NCBI GenBank assembly: GCA_002306815.1
Contig: DBTA01000037.1
Span: 4,351-68,350 of the forward strand
DNA: 64,000 nt
DNA from: Dehalococcoidia bacterium UBA1328
GTDB taxonomy: Bacteria; Chloroflexota; Dehalococcoidia; Lucifugimonadales; Lucifugimonadaceae
Direction of reading: 5' to 3'
The position numbers were made by a program, and so were the translations under genes. Shown here piece after piece: positions 28,847 through 37,615 of this stretch. The notes below the pieces were generated by a model. It saw nothing but the letters and a program-made list of their open reading frames with translations. It was not told where the DNA came from and did no database searches. How positions within the stretch are numbered: position 1 is the stretch's first letter; each line of letters opens with the position of its first letter.

Positions 28847-31147
28847 ATGTCGAAACTGCTTGTCGGAGTGTTTGCGTTTGTCATCCTGTTTGTGGTTGGG
28901 AACACAATCATTGAGAAAGTTGAGGCGCACGCGAACCACATCAACTCCGTTCCCGCTCCCAACAGTGAGCTTGATGAATCGCCGGACAGGGTGATCATCT
29001 GGTTCAGCGAACCCATTGAGGAATCTTTCAGCGTAATTACCGTTTTGAACTCGGCAGCAGAGCGCGTCGATCTCGACGATTCGGCACGAGATTCTTCAGA
29101 ACCTACTGCAATGTCCGTTGGCCTCCCACCACTTGAAAACGGAACCTACACGGTTGTTTGGAAGAATCTTTCTGCAGTTGACGGTCACAAGGTGATCGGA
29201 TCGTACGTGTTCTCGGTGGGTGAACCAATTTCTGCCGGAGCCCAAATAGATTCGGCAGAACAGCCGTTGCTCCAAACCGTTTCTGATCCGTGGTTGCGAT
29301 GGCTGATATTCGTAGCGGCGGCGATAGTGATGGGCGGATTGATCTTCGAAATCGTCGTTAGCGTGCCAGTAGTTTTTGGCGAATCTTCACGCGAAAGCTG
29401 GCAGTCAGCAGCGACCACGGCATCTGACAGATGGTCGAAACTATCTCTAATAGCATTAGGCGTGATGATTGTTGTGATGGTTGGACAGCTGCTGCAACAA
29501 ACTGCGGTGATATCGGGCGATTCTGCTTTTACACCCGACTTCGAAATACTACGAACAGTCGCGTTCGACAGCAGTTGGGGCCGCATGTGGATTTATCGAA
29601 TGATCGCGGTCGTAGCGGTTGTTGCGTTGTTATTTCTGGCGCGACGGACTGCCTTCGAAACAACAGAACGGGACGACGAATATGAACAATCCCTGGTCGG
29701 AGATTCGTTCATAGCTCAGTTGTCTGCGTTGTTTGGACTAGTTTTCTTGGGTCTGATTTCTGCGAGTAGTCACAATGCGGCATCGCCATCTGAGGTAAAA
29801 ACCCTCGCCACGGCAACAGATTTCATCCATCTGGTTTCTTCGATGGTTTGGCTTGGCGGTGTGATTTATCTGGCGATATCGGTACCGATTCTTCTCAGAA
29901 ATCTGACTTCAGTCGATTTGTCGGAACTGTTAAATGCATCGGTATCAAGATTCACACTAATTGCCGTAATGAGCGCGGGAACCCTAGTTGTTACGGGGAT
30001 TTTCTCATCCTACATGCAGGTAACTGCTCCAGCGGCAACCGCCACACCATACGGCTGGTTCCTTGTCGGCAAGATTCTGCTAATCATCCCTTTGTTCGGA
30101 CTGGCAGCAGCAAACGGCTTTCGTATTGCTAAAAGATTCGGCAGTGGCGGAGAGCAGACCTTCAGGAAATCCCTACTGTTCGAGACTGGGCTCGTCGTTG
30201 CGGTATTCGTCGCCGTAGGTTGGCTGGCGAGCCTTGAACCTGCGAGACAGTACGCAGGTCGTATGGGCATTGGTGTTGATGGCCACGTCAGCTATCGGGA
30301 CAGTGCTGACGCTACTGTTTTTGATATCGAAATCGAACCAGCGGAGGTTGGAAAGAACGATATTAGGGTTCAAATCGCCAGAACGAATGATGATCCTATC
30401 GACAACGCCGTGGATGTGCGAGTGCGACTCAAATTCGTCGATGATGATCTCGGTGAGCCGTTCGTTTCGTTGCGAGATAAGGGCAACGGACTGTGGGAAC
30501 TGAAAGACGCTCAGCTCAACATTGCAGGCGAGTACCAGGCAGAGGTGGTTGTTCAGCGACCAGATGCGTTTGATTCTAGAACGGCGTTCAGGTTCGACGC
30601 AGCGTCTGCGTCAACGGCTGCCGATGCTATCTCTCCCGATACTGACACCGCCAATTTGTTGTTCGGAATTCAACTGCTTTTGATTGGCGGAATAATTGTT
30701 TTACTGGCAGCGCGAAAGCGGATCCTGGCGAACCTGTTCGGTGATGGAAGTGTTCAACCGTCTATGGGATTGCCTGGCGTAGCAGTAGTCGTGATCGGTC
30801 TTTTCTTCATTCTCAACGTTCACGTGTTGAGATTGGGCTTGGTAGATGACCTGAGAAACCCGTTCCCGCCAACTGCTGATTCAGTAGCGATTGGTGAACC
30901 GATCTACTTTGCTGCGTGCGCCGCTTGTCATGGAGATTCAGGGCTGGGTGACGGTACCGCCGGAGTGGGATTGCCAAAAGAGCCCGCAGATCTAATCGTC
31001 CACGTACCTTTGCACAGCGATACGATCCTTTACGAGTTCATACGTGACGGAATATCTGAAGCGGGCATGCCAGGGCAGGAAGACTCATTTACCGAGGACG
31101 AAATGTGGCACCTAGTGAACTACTTGCGAGCGCAGTTCGACAACTAG
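28847..31147 (+). CDS. CopC-CopD-YtkA-like-cytochrome c fusion protein
   Basis: About 766 residues with four modules. A signal sequence ends so that the mature chain starts HANHINSVPAPNSEL, giving the N-terminal His of CopC copper sites; the CopC Asp/His partner pair is seen in AVDGHKVIGSYVFSV near residue 120. Residues about 150-460 are a multi-helix CopD-like copper-transport domain. About 480-590 (VFDIEIEPAEVGKNDIRVQI and following) resembles a YtkA/FixH-type beta domain. After further helices a class I cytochrome c follows, with haem motif CAACH near residue 690 and a GMPGQ Met ligand near 745. The ATG at 28847 is chosen; a TTG at 28817 overlaps the previous stop. A role in copper uptake linked to electron transfer is inferred. 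Confidence 0.88.
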   Translation: MSKLLVGVFAFVILFVVGNTIIEKVEAHANHINSVPAPNSELDESPDRVIIWFSEPIEESFSVITVLNSAAERVDLDDSARDSSEPTAMSVGLPPLENGTYTVVWKNLSAVDGHKVIGSYVFSVGEPISAGAQIDSAEQPLLQTVSDPWLRWLIFVAAAIVMGGLIFEIVVSVPVVFGESSRESWQSAATTASDRWSKLSLIALGVMIVVMVGQLLQQTAVISGDSAFTPDFEILRTVAFDSSWGRMWIYRMIAVVAVVALLFLARRTAFETTERDDEYEQSLVGDSFIAQLSALFGLVFLGLISASSHNAASPSEVKTLATATDFIHLVSSMVWLGGVIYLAISVPILLRNLTSVDLSELLNASVSRFTLIAVMSAGTLVVTGIFSSYMQVTAPAATATPYGWFLVGKILLIIPLFGLAAANGFRIAKRFGSGGEQTFRKSLLFETGLVVAVFVAVGWLASLEPARQYAGRMGIGVDGHVSYRDSADATVFDIEIEPAEVGKNDIRVQIARTNDDPIDNAVDVRVRLKFVDDDLGEPFVSLRDKGNGLWELKDAQLNIAGEYQAEVVVQRPDAFDSRTAFRFDAASASTAADAISPDTDTANLLFGIQLLLIGGIIVLLAARKRILANLFGDGSVQPSMGLPGVAVVVIGLFFILNVHVLRLGLVDDLRNPFPPTADSVAIGEPIYFAACAACHGDSGLGDGTAGVGLPKEPADLIVHVPLHSDTILYEFIRDGISEAGMPGQEDSFTEDEMWHLVNYLRAQFDN

Positions 31148-32373
31148 ATGTCGTTGGTTGCAGCGGCGCCTAACTCATTCAGGCTCTCAATTTCTTCCGC
31201 GCTGTAGCCTGCATCTTCAAGTACTTCACGAGTGTGCTGGCCGAGCAGTGGAGCTGGGCGAGTTATTCTTCCCGGTGTTGAGTAAAGTTTGGCTGCAACA
31301 CCAATGTTTTTGATCACACCAGCGGTTGGATGTTCGAGAAGGGCTTCCATACCGCGTTCCTGGATTTGCGGGTCTGCCCAGATCTCTTCCATGTTGAGGA
31401 TCGGACCTGCCGGAACCCCAGCTGCTTCGAGAATTTCCAGCCATTCATTCGTCGACTTCTTTGTCGTAGCGAGTTCGAGTTCTTCTTCGAGTTTTGCTCT
31501 GTTCACCAGCCGGCCTGCGTTGTCCTTGTATTCTTCTCGTCCGATCAGTTCTTCGCAGCCGAAAGCCTTCGCTAGGCGTTCCCAGTTGGGTTGATTGGGA
31601 GCACCGACAACGAGATGCCCGTCGCTGGTGGCCAGAGCCTGATACGGCGCTGAATTTCGATGCGACGATCCGAGTGGTCCAGCTACTTCACCCGTTGCGA
31701 AATATCCGGCTGACTCCCAAACCGTGTACGCAAGAGCGGCCTCAAGAAGTGAAATTTCGAGAAATTGTCCTTTGCCGGTTTTCAGTTTGTTGATATATGC
31801 GGTGAGAATGCCGTACACCGAGAACATGCCGGCGTTCATGTCGGCAATAGGTACTCCGGCTTTCACCGGTGGTGTGTCGGGTACGCCCGTAAAGCTCATA
31901 ATTCCGCTCATTGCCTGCGCGATCAGGTCGTATCCTCCTCGATTCGCATAAGGTCCCGTGCGACCGAATCCAGAGATTGAGCAGTAGATAATTCCAGGGT
32001 TGATGGCTTTAAGGTCTTCGTATCCAAGACCGAGTCGTTCCATAACGCCGGTGCGGTAATTTTCAATGATGATGTCGGAATCTTTCACGAGCCGTTTCAT
32101 GGCATCGACGCCTTCAGGTTCTTTGAAGTTGAGAACCATGCTCCGTTTGTTGCGGTTCATAGCCAGGAACGCTGCCGACTCAGTATCGATAAACGGAGGT
32201 CCCATGCGGCGTGTATCGTCTCCGCCGTTTGGCTTCTCGATCTTTATCACGTCTGCCCCCATGTCGGCCAGAAGCATGCTGCAGAACGGTCCAGCGAGGA
32301 TTTGTGAGCAGTCTAGAACCTGAACGCCCTTAAGGGCTTCTGGCATACCAGCGGGGTTGGGGAGAGTTTGCAT
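31144..32373 (-). CDS. CaiB/BaiF family CoA-transferase
   Basis: A class III CoA-transferase of 409 residues, moving CoA between carboxylic acids. Motifs are VLDCSQILAGPFCSMLLADM near the start, DVIKIEKPNGGDD, FLAMNRNKRSMVLNFK, and the catalytic Asp in ANRGGYDLIAQAMSG near residue 160. The C-terminus (PAPLLGQHTREVLED) is typical. The acyl partner is not readable. It overlaps the end of the CopC-CopD fusion by 4 bases, tail to tail. The ATG at 32373 is clear. Confidence 0.92.
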   Translation of the reverse strand: MQTLPNPAGMPEALKGVQVLDCSQILAGPFCSMLLADMGADVIKIEKPNGGDDTRRMGPPFIDTESAAFLAMNRNKRSMVLNFKEPEGVDAMKRLVKDSDIIIENYRTGVMERLGLGYEDLKAINPGIIYCSISGFGRTGPYANRGGYDLIAQAMSGIMSFTGVPDTPPVKAGVPIADMNAGMFSVYGILTAYINKLKTGKGQFLEISLLEAALAYTVWESAGYFATGEVAGPLGSSHRNSAPYQALATSDGHLVVGAPNQPNWERLAKAFGCEELIGREEYKDNAGRLVNRAKLEEELELATTKKSTNEWLEILEAAGVPAGPILNMEEIWADPQIQERGMEALLEHPTAGVIKNIGVAAKLYSTPGRITRPAPLLGQHTREVLEDAGYSAEEIESLNELGAAATNDI

Positions 32374-32575
32374 ATCGAGATTGAGCGGAGTTGCGTTGAT
32401 GATCGGTTGGAGCTATGTGGTTGACCCGCGAGTCAGCACAGTCGGAAATTCTATTACCAAAAAGGCGACTGCGCCGGGACATGGGCGGCACCGCGCAACA
32501 TAATCTACTCTGAGATAATCCCGCCATCAATTTTGTACACCTCACCAAAATATTTTCGTCGTGAAAGGGATCGAC

Positions 32576-33340
32576 ATGTTCAGCCTTGAAAACAAAGTGG
32601 CTTTCGTTACCGGTGGAAACGGCGGTATTGGTCTGGGCATGGCGAAAGGATTCGTAGAGCAGGGGGCAGCCGTTGTTCTGGCGGCACGAACTCGCTCAAA
32701 GCTCGATTCTGCTGTAACGGAAATTACTGAAGCTGGTGCGGGGGATCGAGTACTTGCGGCGGAATGCGACGTTAAGGACCGTGAATCAATTCAGGAAGCC
32801 CTGGATGCCTCCGTCGAAAAATTCGGTGGAATTGACATTGTTGTAAACAATGCTGGAACGAACAAACGCGCTGACGAGCCACATCTACTTTCCGAATCTG
32901 ACTGGCAAGATGTCATCGATACGAACATAACGAGCATGCACAGCGTTACTTCGTTAGCTTTCCCGATCATTAAGACACGCGGAGGCGGAAAGATCATCAA
33001 TATTGGATCGATGATGTCGATCTTTGGTTCGCCGTACGCTCCGGCTTACGCAGCCAGCAAGGGTGGTGTGGTCCAGTACACCAAAAGTTGCGCTATTGCC
33101 TACGCCAAGTACAACGTGCAGGTGAACGCGATATTGCCCGGCTGGATTGTGACCGAGATGACGGACGAATTTGGACGCCTATTTCCGGAACGTTACGCAG
33201 CTATAGAAGGTCGAACTCCGGCCGGGAGATGGGGACAGCCAGACGATCTAGCTGGTACTGCTATCTACCTAGCCTCAGATGCTTCGCAGTTCGTTTCAGG
33301 AGTTTCGATTCCGATCGATGGCGGATACAGCATCCAGTAG
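32576..33340 (+). CDS. SDR-family oxidoreductase
   Basis: A 254-residue classical short-chain dehydrogenase. The cofactor loop is FVTGGNGGIGLGMAKG, the structural motif VVNNAGTNKRAD, the catalytic set Ser in NIGSMMSIFGS and Tyr-Lys in YAASKGG, and the tail GVSIPIDGGYS. The ATG at 32576 has AAGGG 7 bases upstream; a GTG at 32561 is less likely. Many relatives act on sugar acids such as gluconate, which would suit the catabolic setting, but this is not certain. Its stop directly abuts the orn stop. Confidence 0.92.
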   Translation: MFSLENKVAFVTGGNGGIGLGMAKGFVEQGAAVVLAARTRSKLDSAVTEITEAGAGDRVLAAECDVKDRESIQEALDASVEKFGGIDIVVNNAGTNKRADEPHLLSESDWQDVIDTNITSMHSVTSLAFPIIKTRGGGKIINIGSMMSIFGSPYAPAYAASKGGVVQYTKSCAIAYAKYNVQVNAILPGWIVTEMTDEFGRLFPERYAAIEGRTPAGRWGQPDDLAGTAIYLASDASQFVSGVSIPIDGGYSIQ

Positions 33341-33901
33341 TTAGCTGTCTGAGTCATCCAGATCGGTGTTGAAGACGTGCTCTCGGTACCACTTCAGTTC
33401 TTCGACACTCTCTTTGATGTCGTTCATCGCAAGGTGAGTATTTTTCTTTGAGGGTGGACGGACCGACTTCGGATACCAGCGCTCAACAACCTCTTTGAAC
33501 GAAGAAACATCGACCATTCTGTAGTGAAGATAGTTCTCCAACTCAGGCATTTCTTTGTGGAGAAACCTTCGGTCGACCCATATCGAGTTACCGCACAGAG
33601 GAGCCTTGCCCTTATAAGTCCATTTCTTGAGGAATTCGAGGGTTTGTTTTTCGGCCTCGGCTACATCAATTTTTGAAGCTTCGATTCTGTCGATCAGCCC
33701 GGACTTTTTGTGCTGTTTGGCCGGCCACTCTTCCATGCGAGCCATTTCCTGGGGTGTGCGATGGATAGCGATCTCGGGTCCTTCAGCGAGGATGTTTAAA
33801 TCTGCATCGGTAACCAACGAAGCGATCTCAACAATCACCTGATCGTCACCCAGTCCCGTCATCTCAAGATCGACCCAAAAGAGATTCGTATTTTTTAGCA
33901 T
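33341..33901 (-). CDS. orn: oligoribonuclease
   Basis: A DEDDh 3'-5' exonuclease that degrades 2-5-nt RNAs and pGpG. The 186-residue protein has WVDLEMTGL near residue 10, CGNSIWVDRRFL near 103 and the C-terminal HLAMNDIKESVEEL, holding the four acidic ligands and the His. The length and motif spacing are those of Orn. The ATG at 33901 is clear. It converges on the SDR with no gap. Confidence 0.95.
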   Translation of the reverse strand: MLKNTNLFWVDLEMTGLGDDQVIVEIASLVTDADLNILAEGPEIAIHRTPQEMARMEEWPAKQHKKSGLIDRIEASKIDVAEAEKQTLEFLKKWTYKGKAPLCGNSIWVDRRFLHKEMPELENYLHYRMVDVSSFKEVVERWYPKSVRPPSKKNTHLAMNDIKESVEELKWYREHVFNTDLDDSDS

Positions 33902-34079
33902 AGAATAATTTTATGGGATGAATCAGTAACGCGATATCCGTCCTAACTGGCAATGAGTTAGTTCTAACATCCATATACGTTCTCACCGCCACGTCGATTA
34001 GTTTCCGAGAGTCGAGGACTGTGGAGCCAATCAATTGCTATGTTGTGTACATCGCCAGAATCAAGTCATCGGTGACACC

Positions 34080-35075
34080 ATGAAATCCGTTCTTAAACTT
34101 CTAATACCTATGCTGTTACTCAGTGCAGCGCTTGCTTGCCAGGGTGAAACAGGTCCCACGGGACTGCAAGGAAACCCTGGACCTCAAGGTCCACAAGGCG
34201 AACGAGGTGTTGTTGGTCCGGCCGGGCAATACGGACCCCAAGGAGAGACAGGACCTGCAGGTCCACAAGGCGAAACTGGACCCCAAGGAGAGACAGGACC
34301 TGCAGGTCCACAAGGCGAACGAGGTCTTTCAGGCGAAACTGGACCCCAAGGAGAGATAGGTCCATCCGGTGAGCGAGGCGAACGAGGTCCTAAGGGGCAA
34401 AAAGGCGATACAGGAGCGGAAGGCGAGGTCGGCCCTGTCGGCCCTGCAGGAGTCGATGGAGCAGATTTTCATGAACTATTCTCCGGTGGTTCAGACGTGA
34501 AAGATCATGTCGTGTACATCGATGCCGGAGGCGCTACTGGATCCGCGGTCGTCATTTCGCCAGGTGAGTTGTTGACTGCGGAACATGTCATAACGGGTGT
34601 AGGTCTAGTTCAGGCGGCGATCCCGGGCGTTGGTAGCGTAAACGCAGTCGTGAAAGGATGGGACAGGACAAGAGATCTCGCGTTGTTGACTTATTCGTCG
34701 AGCGGCGGTGAGTCTGTCGTGCCAATTTCAGAAGGATCAACCTGGACCGGCAGCGAATGGACGTCGAACGGTTTGATAGGGAGTCCGGTGACTGCGATTG
34801 GATATGTGAGCCAGATTTCCGAATCGGTTCCAATGACCAGCTTCGGGCATATTTCGACGTGGTGGAATACCGTTCCAGGAGATGTTTCGACCTACGGGTT
34901 CGACGCTGTCGTCACCAACGGCATGAGCGGTGGCGGCTTGTTTGACATGGATGGCGAGTTAATTGGAATCATTATTCAGAAGAGCACGGTCATCGGATCG
35001 GACAATCGCGCGGTAAGGTTCGATGAAATAGACGAAGTTCTTGGCGATTTGAGATCAGGCGCGAAGAATCCTTGA
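34080..35075 (+). CDS. lipoprotein with collagen-like repeats and a trypsin-like protease domain
   Basis: About 331 residues. A lipoprotein signal (KLLIPMLLLSAALAC) gives a lipobox Cys at residue 20. From there 36 uninterrupted Gly-X-Y triplets run to GADFHELF, with many GPQGET and GERG units. The remaining 190 residues resemble a chymotrypsin/DegP-type serine protease: His in LLTAEHVITG, Asp in DRTRDLALL, and Ser in NGMSGGGLFDMDGELIG. The DNA of the repeat contains direct repeats of a 45-base unit (34233 and 34278). I start at the ATG at 34080; the upstream in-frame codon at 34035 would spoil the signal. Expected location is the outer side of the membrane, as a stalk with a protease head. 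Confidence 0.85.
   Translation: MKSVLKLLIPMLLLSAALACQGETGPTGLQGNPGPQGPQGERGVVGPAGQYGPQGETGPAGPQGETGPQGETGPAGPQGERGLSGETGPQGEIGPSGERGERGPKGQKGDTGAEGEVGPVGPAGVDGADFHELFSGGSDVKDHVVYIDAGGATGSAVVISPGELLTAEHVITGVGLVQAAIPGVGSVNAVVKGWDRTRDLALLTYSSSGGESVVPISEGSTWTGSEWTSNGLIGSPVTAIGYVSQISESVPMTSFGHISTWWNTVPGDVSTYGFDAVVTNGMSGGGLFDMDGELIGIIIQKSTVIGSDNRAVRFDEIDEVLGDLRSGAKNP
34233..34354. repeat. 45-base tandem repeat coding for Gly-X-Y triplets
   Basis: The unit beginning GGACCCCAAGGAGAGACAGG starts at 34233 and again at 34278, with a partial copy at 34341. It encodes five triplets per unit. Unit number could change by slippage or recombination, altering stalk length. Confidence 0.8.
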
Positions 35076-35419
35076 TCACCCGCGATCCATCCAAGGTCGC
35101 AGATACTAAATCATTGACACTCCAAACCTAATTCCAGACAAGCGGTTGCGTCAGCATTCAGGTTTTTTGGATTCTCACGGAACGCGTTATACCGATTTAA
35201 AGGCGGTACTCCAAAGGCGTACAAAAGAGATGAAAAAATCGCTACTGGTGGTACGAATTCTGTTTATTAGCGCAATTACTCAAATGTCCTTACTTAATAG
35301 GGGAACGCAAATTCGTACCCCACTCTTATATGACATGCACGCGACACAGGCTTGTACGGTTCGCGTCTGCGTGTATTCAAAATAAATAGCTAAAAACTTC
35401 TGGTAGTAAAGGTGGCAAT
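35076..35419. other. AT-rich intergenic stretch with a 10-bp inverted repeat
   Basis: A 79-codon frame at 35146 shows no family or ribosome-binding site and I do not call it. GGTACGAATT (35251-35260) and AATTCGTACC (35310-35319) are perfect inverted copies about 50 bases apart. The 3' end contains AAAGGTGG, the ribosome-binding site of the next gene. Confidence 0.45.
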
Positions 35420-36352
35420 ATGCGGGCGATAGGAGTTCTTGAAGCAGGTGGGCCAGAAGTACTACAAATCGTAGAACTTCCTGAGGTTCACGCAGGAAGA
35501 AATGAATTACGTATCAGAATCAAAGCAGTAGCTGTAAATCCTGTGGATACCATGCTGCGTGTTGGAAAGAAATTCGATCTAACGAACCCTGAGCCATTTA
35601 TTGTCGGTATGGATTTAGCGGGGCAGATTGATGAGATCGGACCCGATACCAAAACAGATTTCGAAATCGGGGATTCGGTAATCGCGATGACATTACCCAG
35701 AAAAGGCCTTGGTTCATACCGTGAAAATATTGTGCTGCCAGTCGATGCTGTATCCCGTGCACCAAAAACAGCATCTTTAGTTGAAGCATCCACTTTACCG
35801 ATGAACGGTCTGACTGCACGGCAATCTCTTGACCAACTTGGATTGACTGCCGGCCAAACTATTGGGGTGACTGGAGCTGCAGGTTGCTACGGCGGATACG
35901 TGGTGCAATTAGCTAAGGCCGCAGGACTTCGAGTAATAGCTGATTCATCTGCAGAGGACAAAAAACTGGTAACTGATTTAGGTGCTGACGTAGTAGTTCC
36001 AAGGGGTGATGATATTTCTCGACAGATAAGAAACGTGGTGCCTGAAGGAGTTGACGGACTTGCGGATGGCTCAGTTCAAAATGAGTTATCGGTTGGTGCA
36101 GTAAGAGAAGGCGGAAGTTTTGCTTCGGTTAGATATTGGGCGGGAACAGGAGAACGTGATATCAGGTTCCATAGGACGTCGGTGAGTGATTATTTTCAAC
36201 GCTCCGACCTTCTCGATGATCTAAGTAAGCAAGTCGAAGAAGGAATTCTTACATTACGAGTTGCTGAAACATTCAGTGCTGAGCAAGCAACAGAAGCCCA
36301 TAATAAGCTTGAAGCTGGTGGGACTCGCGGCAGATGTGTGATTCTGTTCTAG
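35420..36352 (+). CDS. zinc-independent quinone oxidoreductase / medium-chain dehydrogenase
   Basis: A 310-residue NADP-dependent MDR protein without the structural zinc Cys cluster. The N-terminus MRAIGVLEAGGPEVLQIVEL, AVAVNPVDTMLRVGK, the GMDLAGQIDEIG turn and the cofactor loop GVTGAAGCYGGYVVQLA near residue 153 are typical. It likely reduces a quinone or activated alkene. The coding sequence is visibly AT-richer than most neighbours (many GAA, AAA, TTA codons), as are the genes at 38686-39885, so transfer is possible. Confidence 0.88.
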   Translation: MRAIGVLEAGGPEVLQIVELPEVHAGRNELRIRIKAVAVNPVDTMLRVGKKFDLTNPEPFIVGMDLAGQIDEIGPDTKTDFEIGDSVIAMTLPRKGLGSYRENIVLPVDAVSRAPKTASLVEASTLPMNGLTARQSLDQLGLTAGQTIGVTGAAGCYGGYVVQLAKAAGLRVIADSSAEDKKLVTDLGADVVVPRGDDISRQIRNVVPEGVDGLADGSVQNELSVGAVREGGSFASVRYWAGTGERDIRFHRTSVSDYFQRSDLLDDLSKQVEEGILTLRVAETFSAEQATEAHNKLEAGGTRGRCVILF

Positions 36353-36539
36353 TCCTGTCTTCGTCAGTTTTGAGCGCAGTATCAACACGGTGTCGAATAC
36401 TATTGGATTACATAGAGAATACACTTCGAGAGAAACATCATCCGATTCGTCATGATCCCCGCCAGCTGTGGTGATTCCCTAGATAGTCTGTAGTGCCAAT
36501 TTCAGAGCTTGTGAGCACCTAACAAACCGGATTTCAACT

Positions 36540-37469
36540 CTAGTGTCGGTGAATGTGTGGATGCGCTTCCGGACCGGTCACCGGATTGTCATGACTATGA
36601 TCGTGTTTGTGCCAGTCGTATGTTTCCAGTTCGTCCGTTAGCACGACTTTGCCGTCGAATACGGTTTTTATCTCGGCGATGCCCCTATCTCGGTTTTTTT
36701 GAGCCGAAAGATCAGGTCCAACGTGAACCAAAAATAGTTCTTTCACCCCGGCCTCGGCGGCCATCTCAGCAGCACCGAGCGTGCCAGTTTGGCCGATATC
36801 GTTTGGGCGTGAGTCGTAAACCGACTCAAAGTTTCCACACATAGATACCAAAGCGTCTGCGCCGTGCGCCAGTTCAACGACACGTTCGCACGGCTCGGTA
36901 TCGCCGGTGAATACGATCGAGCCCTCTAGAGTGTCGAGTCGATATGCCAATGAATCGTGATATGGCTCGACATGCTCTGCAGGAGCGGCGGTTACTTCGA
37001 AATCATTTCCTGTGAATACAGTTCCTGGTCCTACGTCCCGGGCCATCACGTTCATCCGTGGTCTCGGAAGTATTCCGCCTCGAAGCTGGTATGTGGATTT
37101 ACTTAACGGATGGTTGGTGCGGGCGTCGATGTCATATGCGAAAGCACCTTTTTCGCCCACCAACCGTTCGGTAATTGACTCTGTATTGTTCGGACCAAAA
37201 GCTCTCAGGGGATTTTCCTTGCCAATGCTTTCATCCCACCTGGTCATCATGAAGCACGGGTAGTCAACATCATGGTCGAAGTGGTGGTGAGTAAAGAAAA
37301 GATAGTCGATATCTAGAGGATGCAATTCCATCTTCGACATTTTGTATGTGGTTGCGGGGCCGCAGTCGAACATAATTTTTCTGCCGCCAACGTCGACTAC
37401 GTGGGAGGACCCAAATCGCGACTTAGTTGGCCTCGGTCCACCTGATCCAAGAACGTGTAACTTCGACAA
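36540..37469 (-). CDS. RNase Z-like metallo-beta-lactamase fold hydrolase, second paralog
   Basis: A 309-residue paralog of the protein at 8205-9098: same order of FGSSHVVDVGGRKIMFDCGP, metal site FFTHHHFDHDVDY, RTNHPLSKSTYQLRGG, APAEHVEPYHDSLAYRLDT and FTGDTEPC. It differs in having a C-terminal His-rich tail (WHKHDHSHDN, then HPHIHRH). The start is a TTG at 37469, six bases after AAGGGA. No true RNase Z exosite is seen; the substrate is unknown. It follows the aquaglyceroporin gene on the same strand after about 150 bases. Confidence 0.85.
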   Translation of the reverse strand: MSKLHVLGSGGPRPTKSRFGSSHVVDVGGRKIMFDCGPATTYKMSKMELHPLDIDYLFFTHHHFDHDVDYPCFMMTRWDESIGKENPLRAFGPNNTESITERLVGEKGAFAYDIDARTNHPLSKSTYQLRGGILPRPRMNVMARDVGPGTVFTGNDFEVTAAPAEHVEPYHDSLAYRLDTLEGSIVFTGDTEPCERVVELAHGADALVSMCGNFESVYDSRPNDIGQTGTLGAAEMAAEAGVKELFLVHVGPDLSAQKNRDRGIAEIKTVFDGKVVLTDELETYDWHKHDHSHDNPVTGPEAHPHIHRH

Positions 37470-37509
37470 GATTTGTCCCTTCGTTCGAGAGTGTTGTTCG
37501 AGCGCGCAA

Positions 37510-37520
37510 TCATCCTGAAT
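37510..37520. repeat. third copy of the ATTCAGGATGA arm
   Basis: TCATCCTGAAT here is identical to one arm of the repeat at 26961-26998, followed by TCTCGCGGAGAAC. It lies in the gap between the MBL gene and the aquaglyceroporin gene. Confidence 0.45.
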
Positions 37521-37615
37521 TCTCGCGGAGAACGCAACTCGATAGTCGGGCGTATTAGGGCTTGGCTGATTGGGTTTTCTTGCATACTCACGCCATCAAT
37601 GGCTGAGACGTTGAG

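Noticed and set aside
31144..31147. Frameshift between the CopC-CopD fusion and the CoA-transferase
   Set aside because: The two genes are on opposite strands and simply overlap by 4 bases at their stops; both C-termini are complete.
34233..34354. CRISPR array
   Set aside because: The 45-base units are contiguous coding repeats without spacers, in frame with Gly-X-Y triplets.
34116..34365. Minus-strand frames across the collagen-like repeat
   Set aside because: They repeat only because the repeat DNA is read backwards; the plus frame has the signal peptide and protease domain.
35146..35385. 79-codon frame before the quinone oxidoreductase
   Set aside because: No family, no ribosome-binding site, and it spans an inverted repeat in AT-rich DNA.
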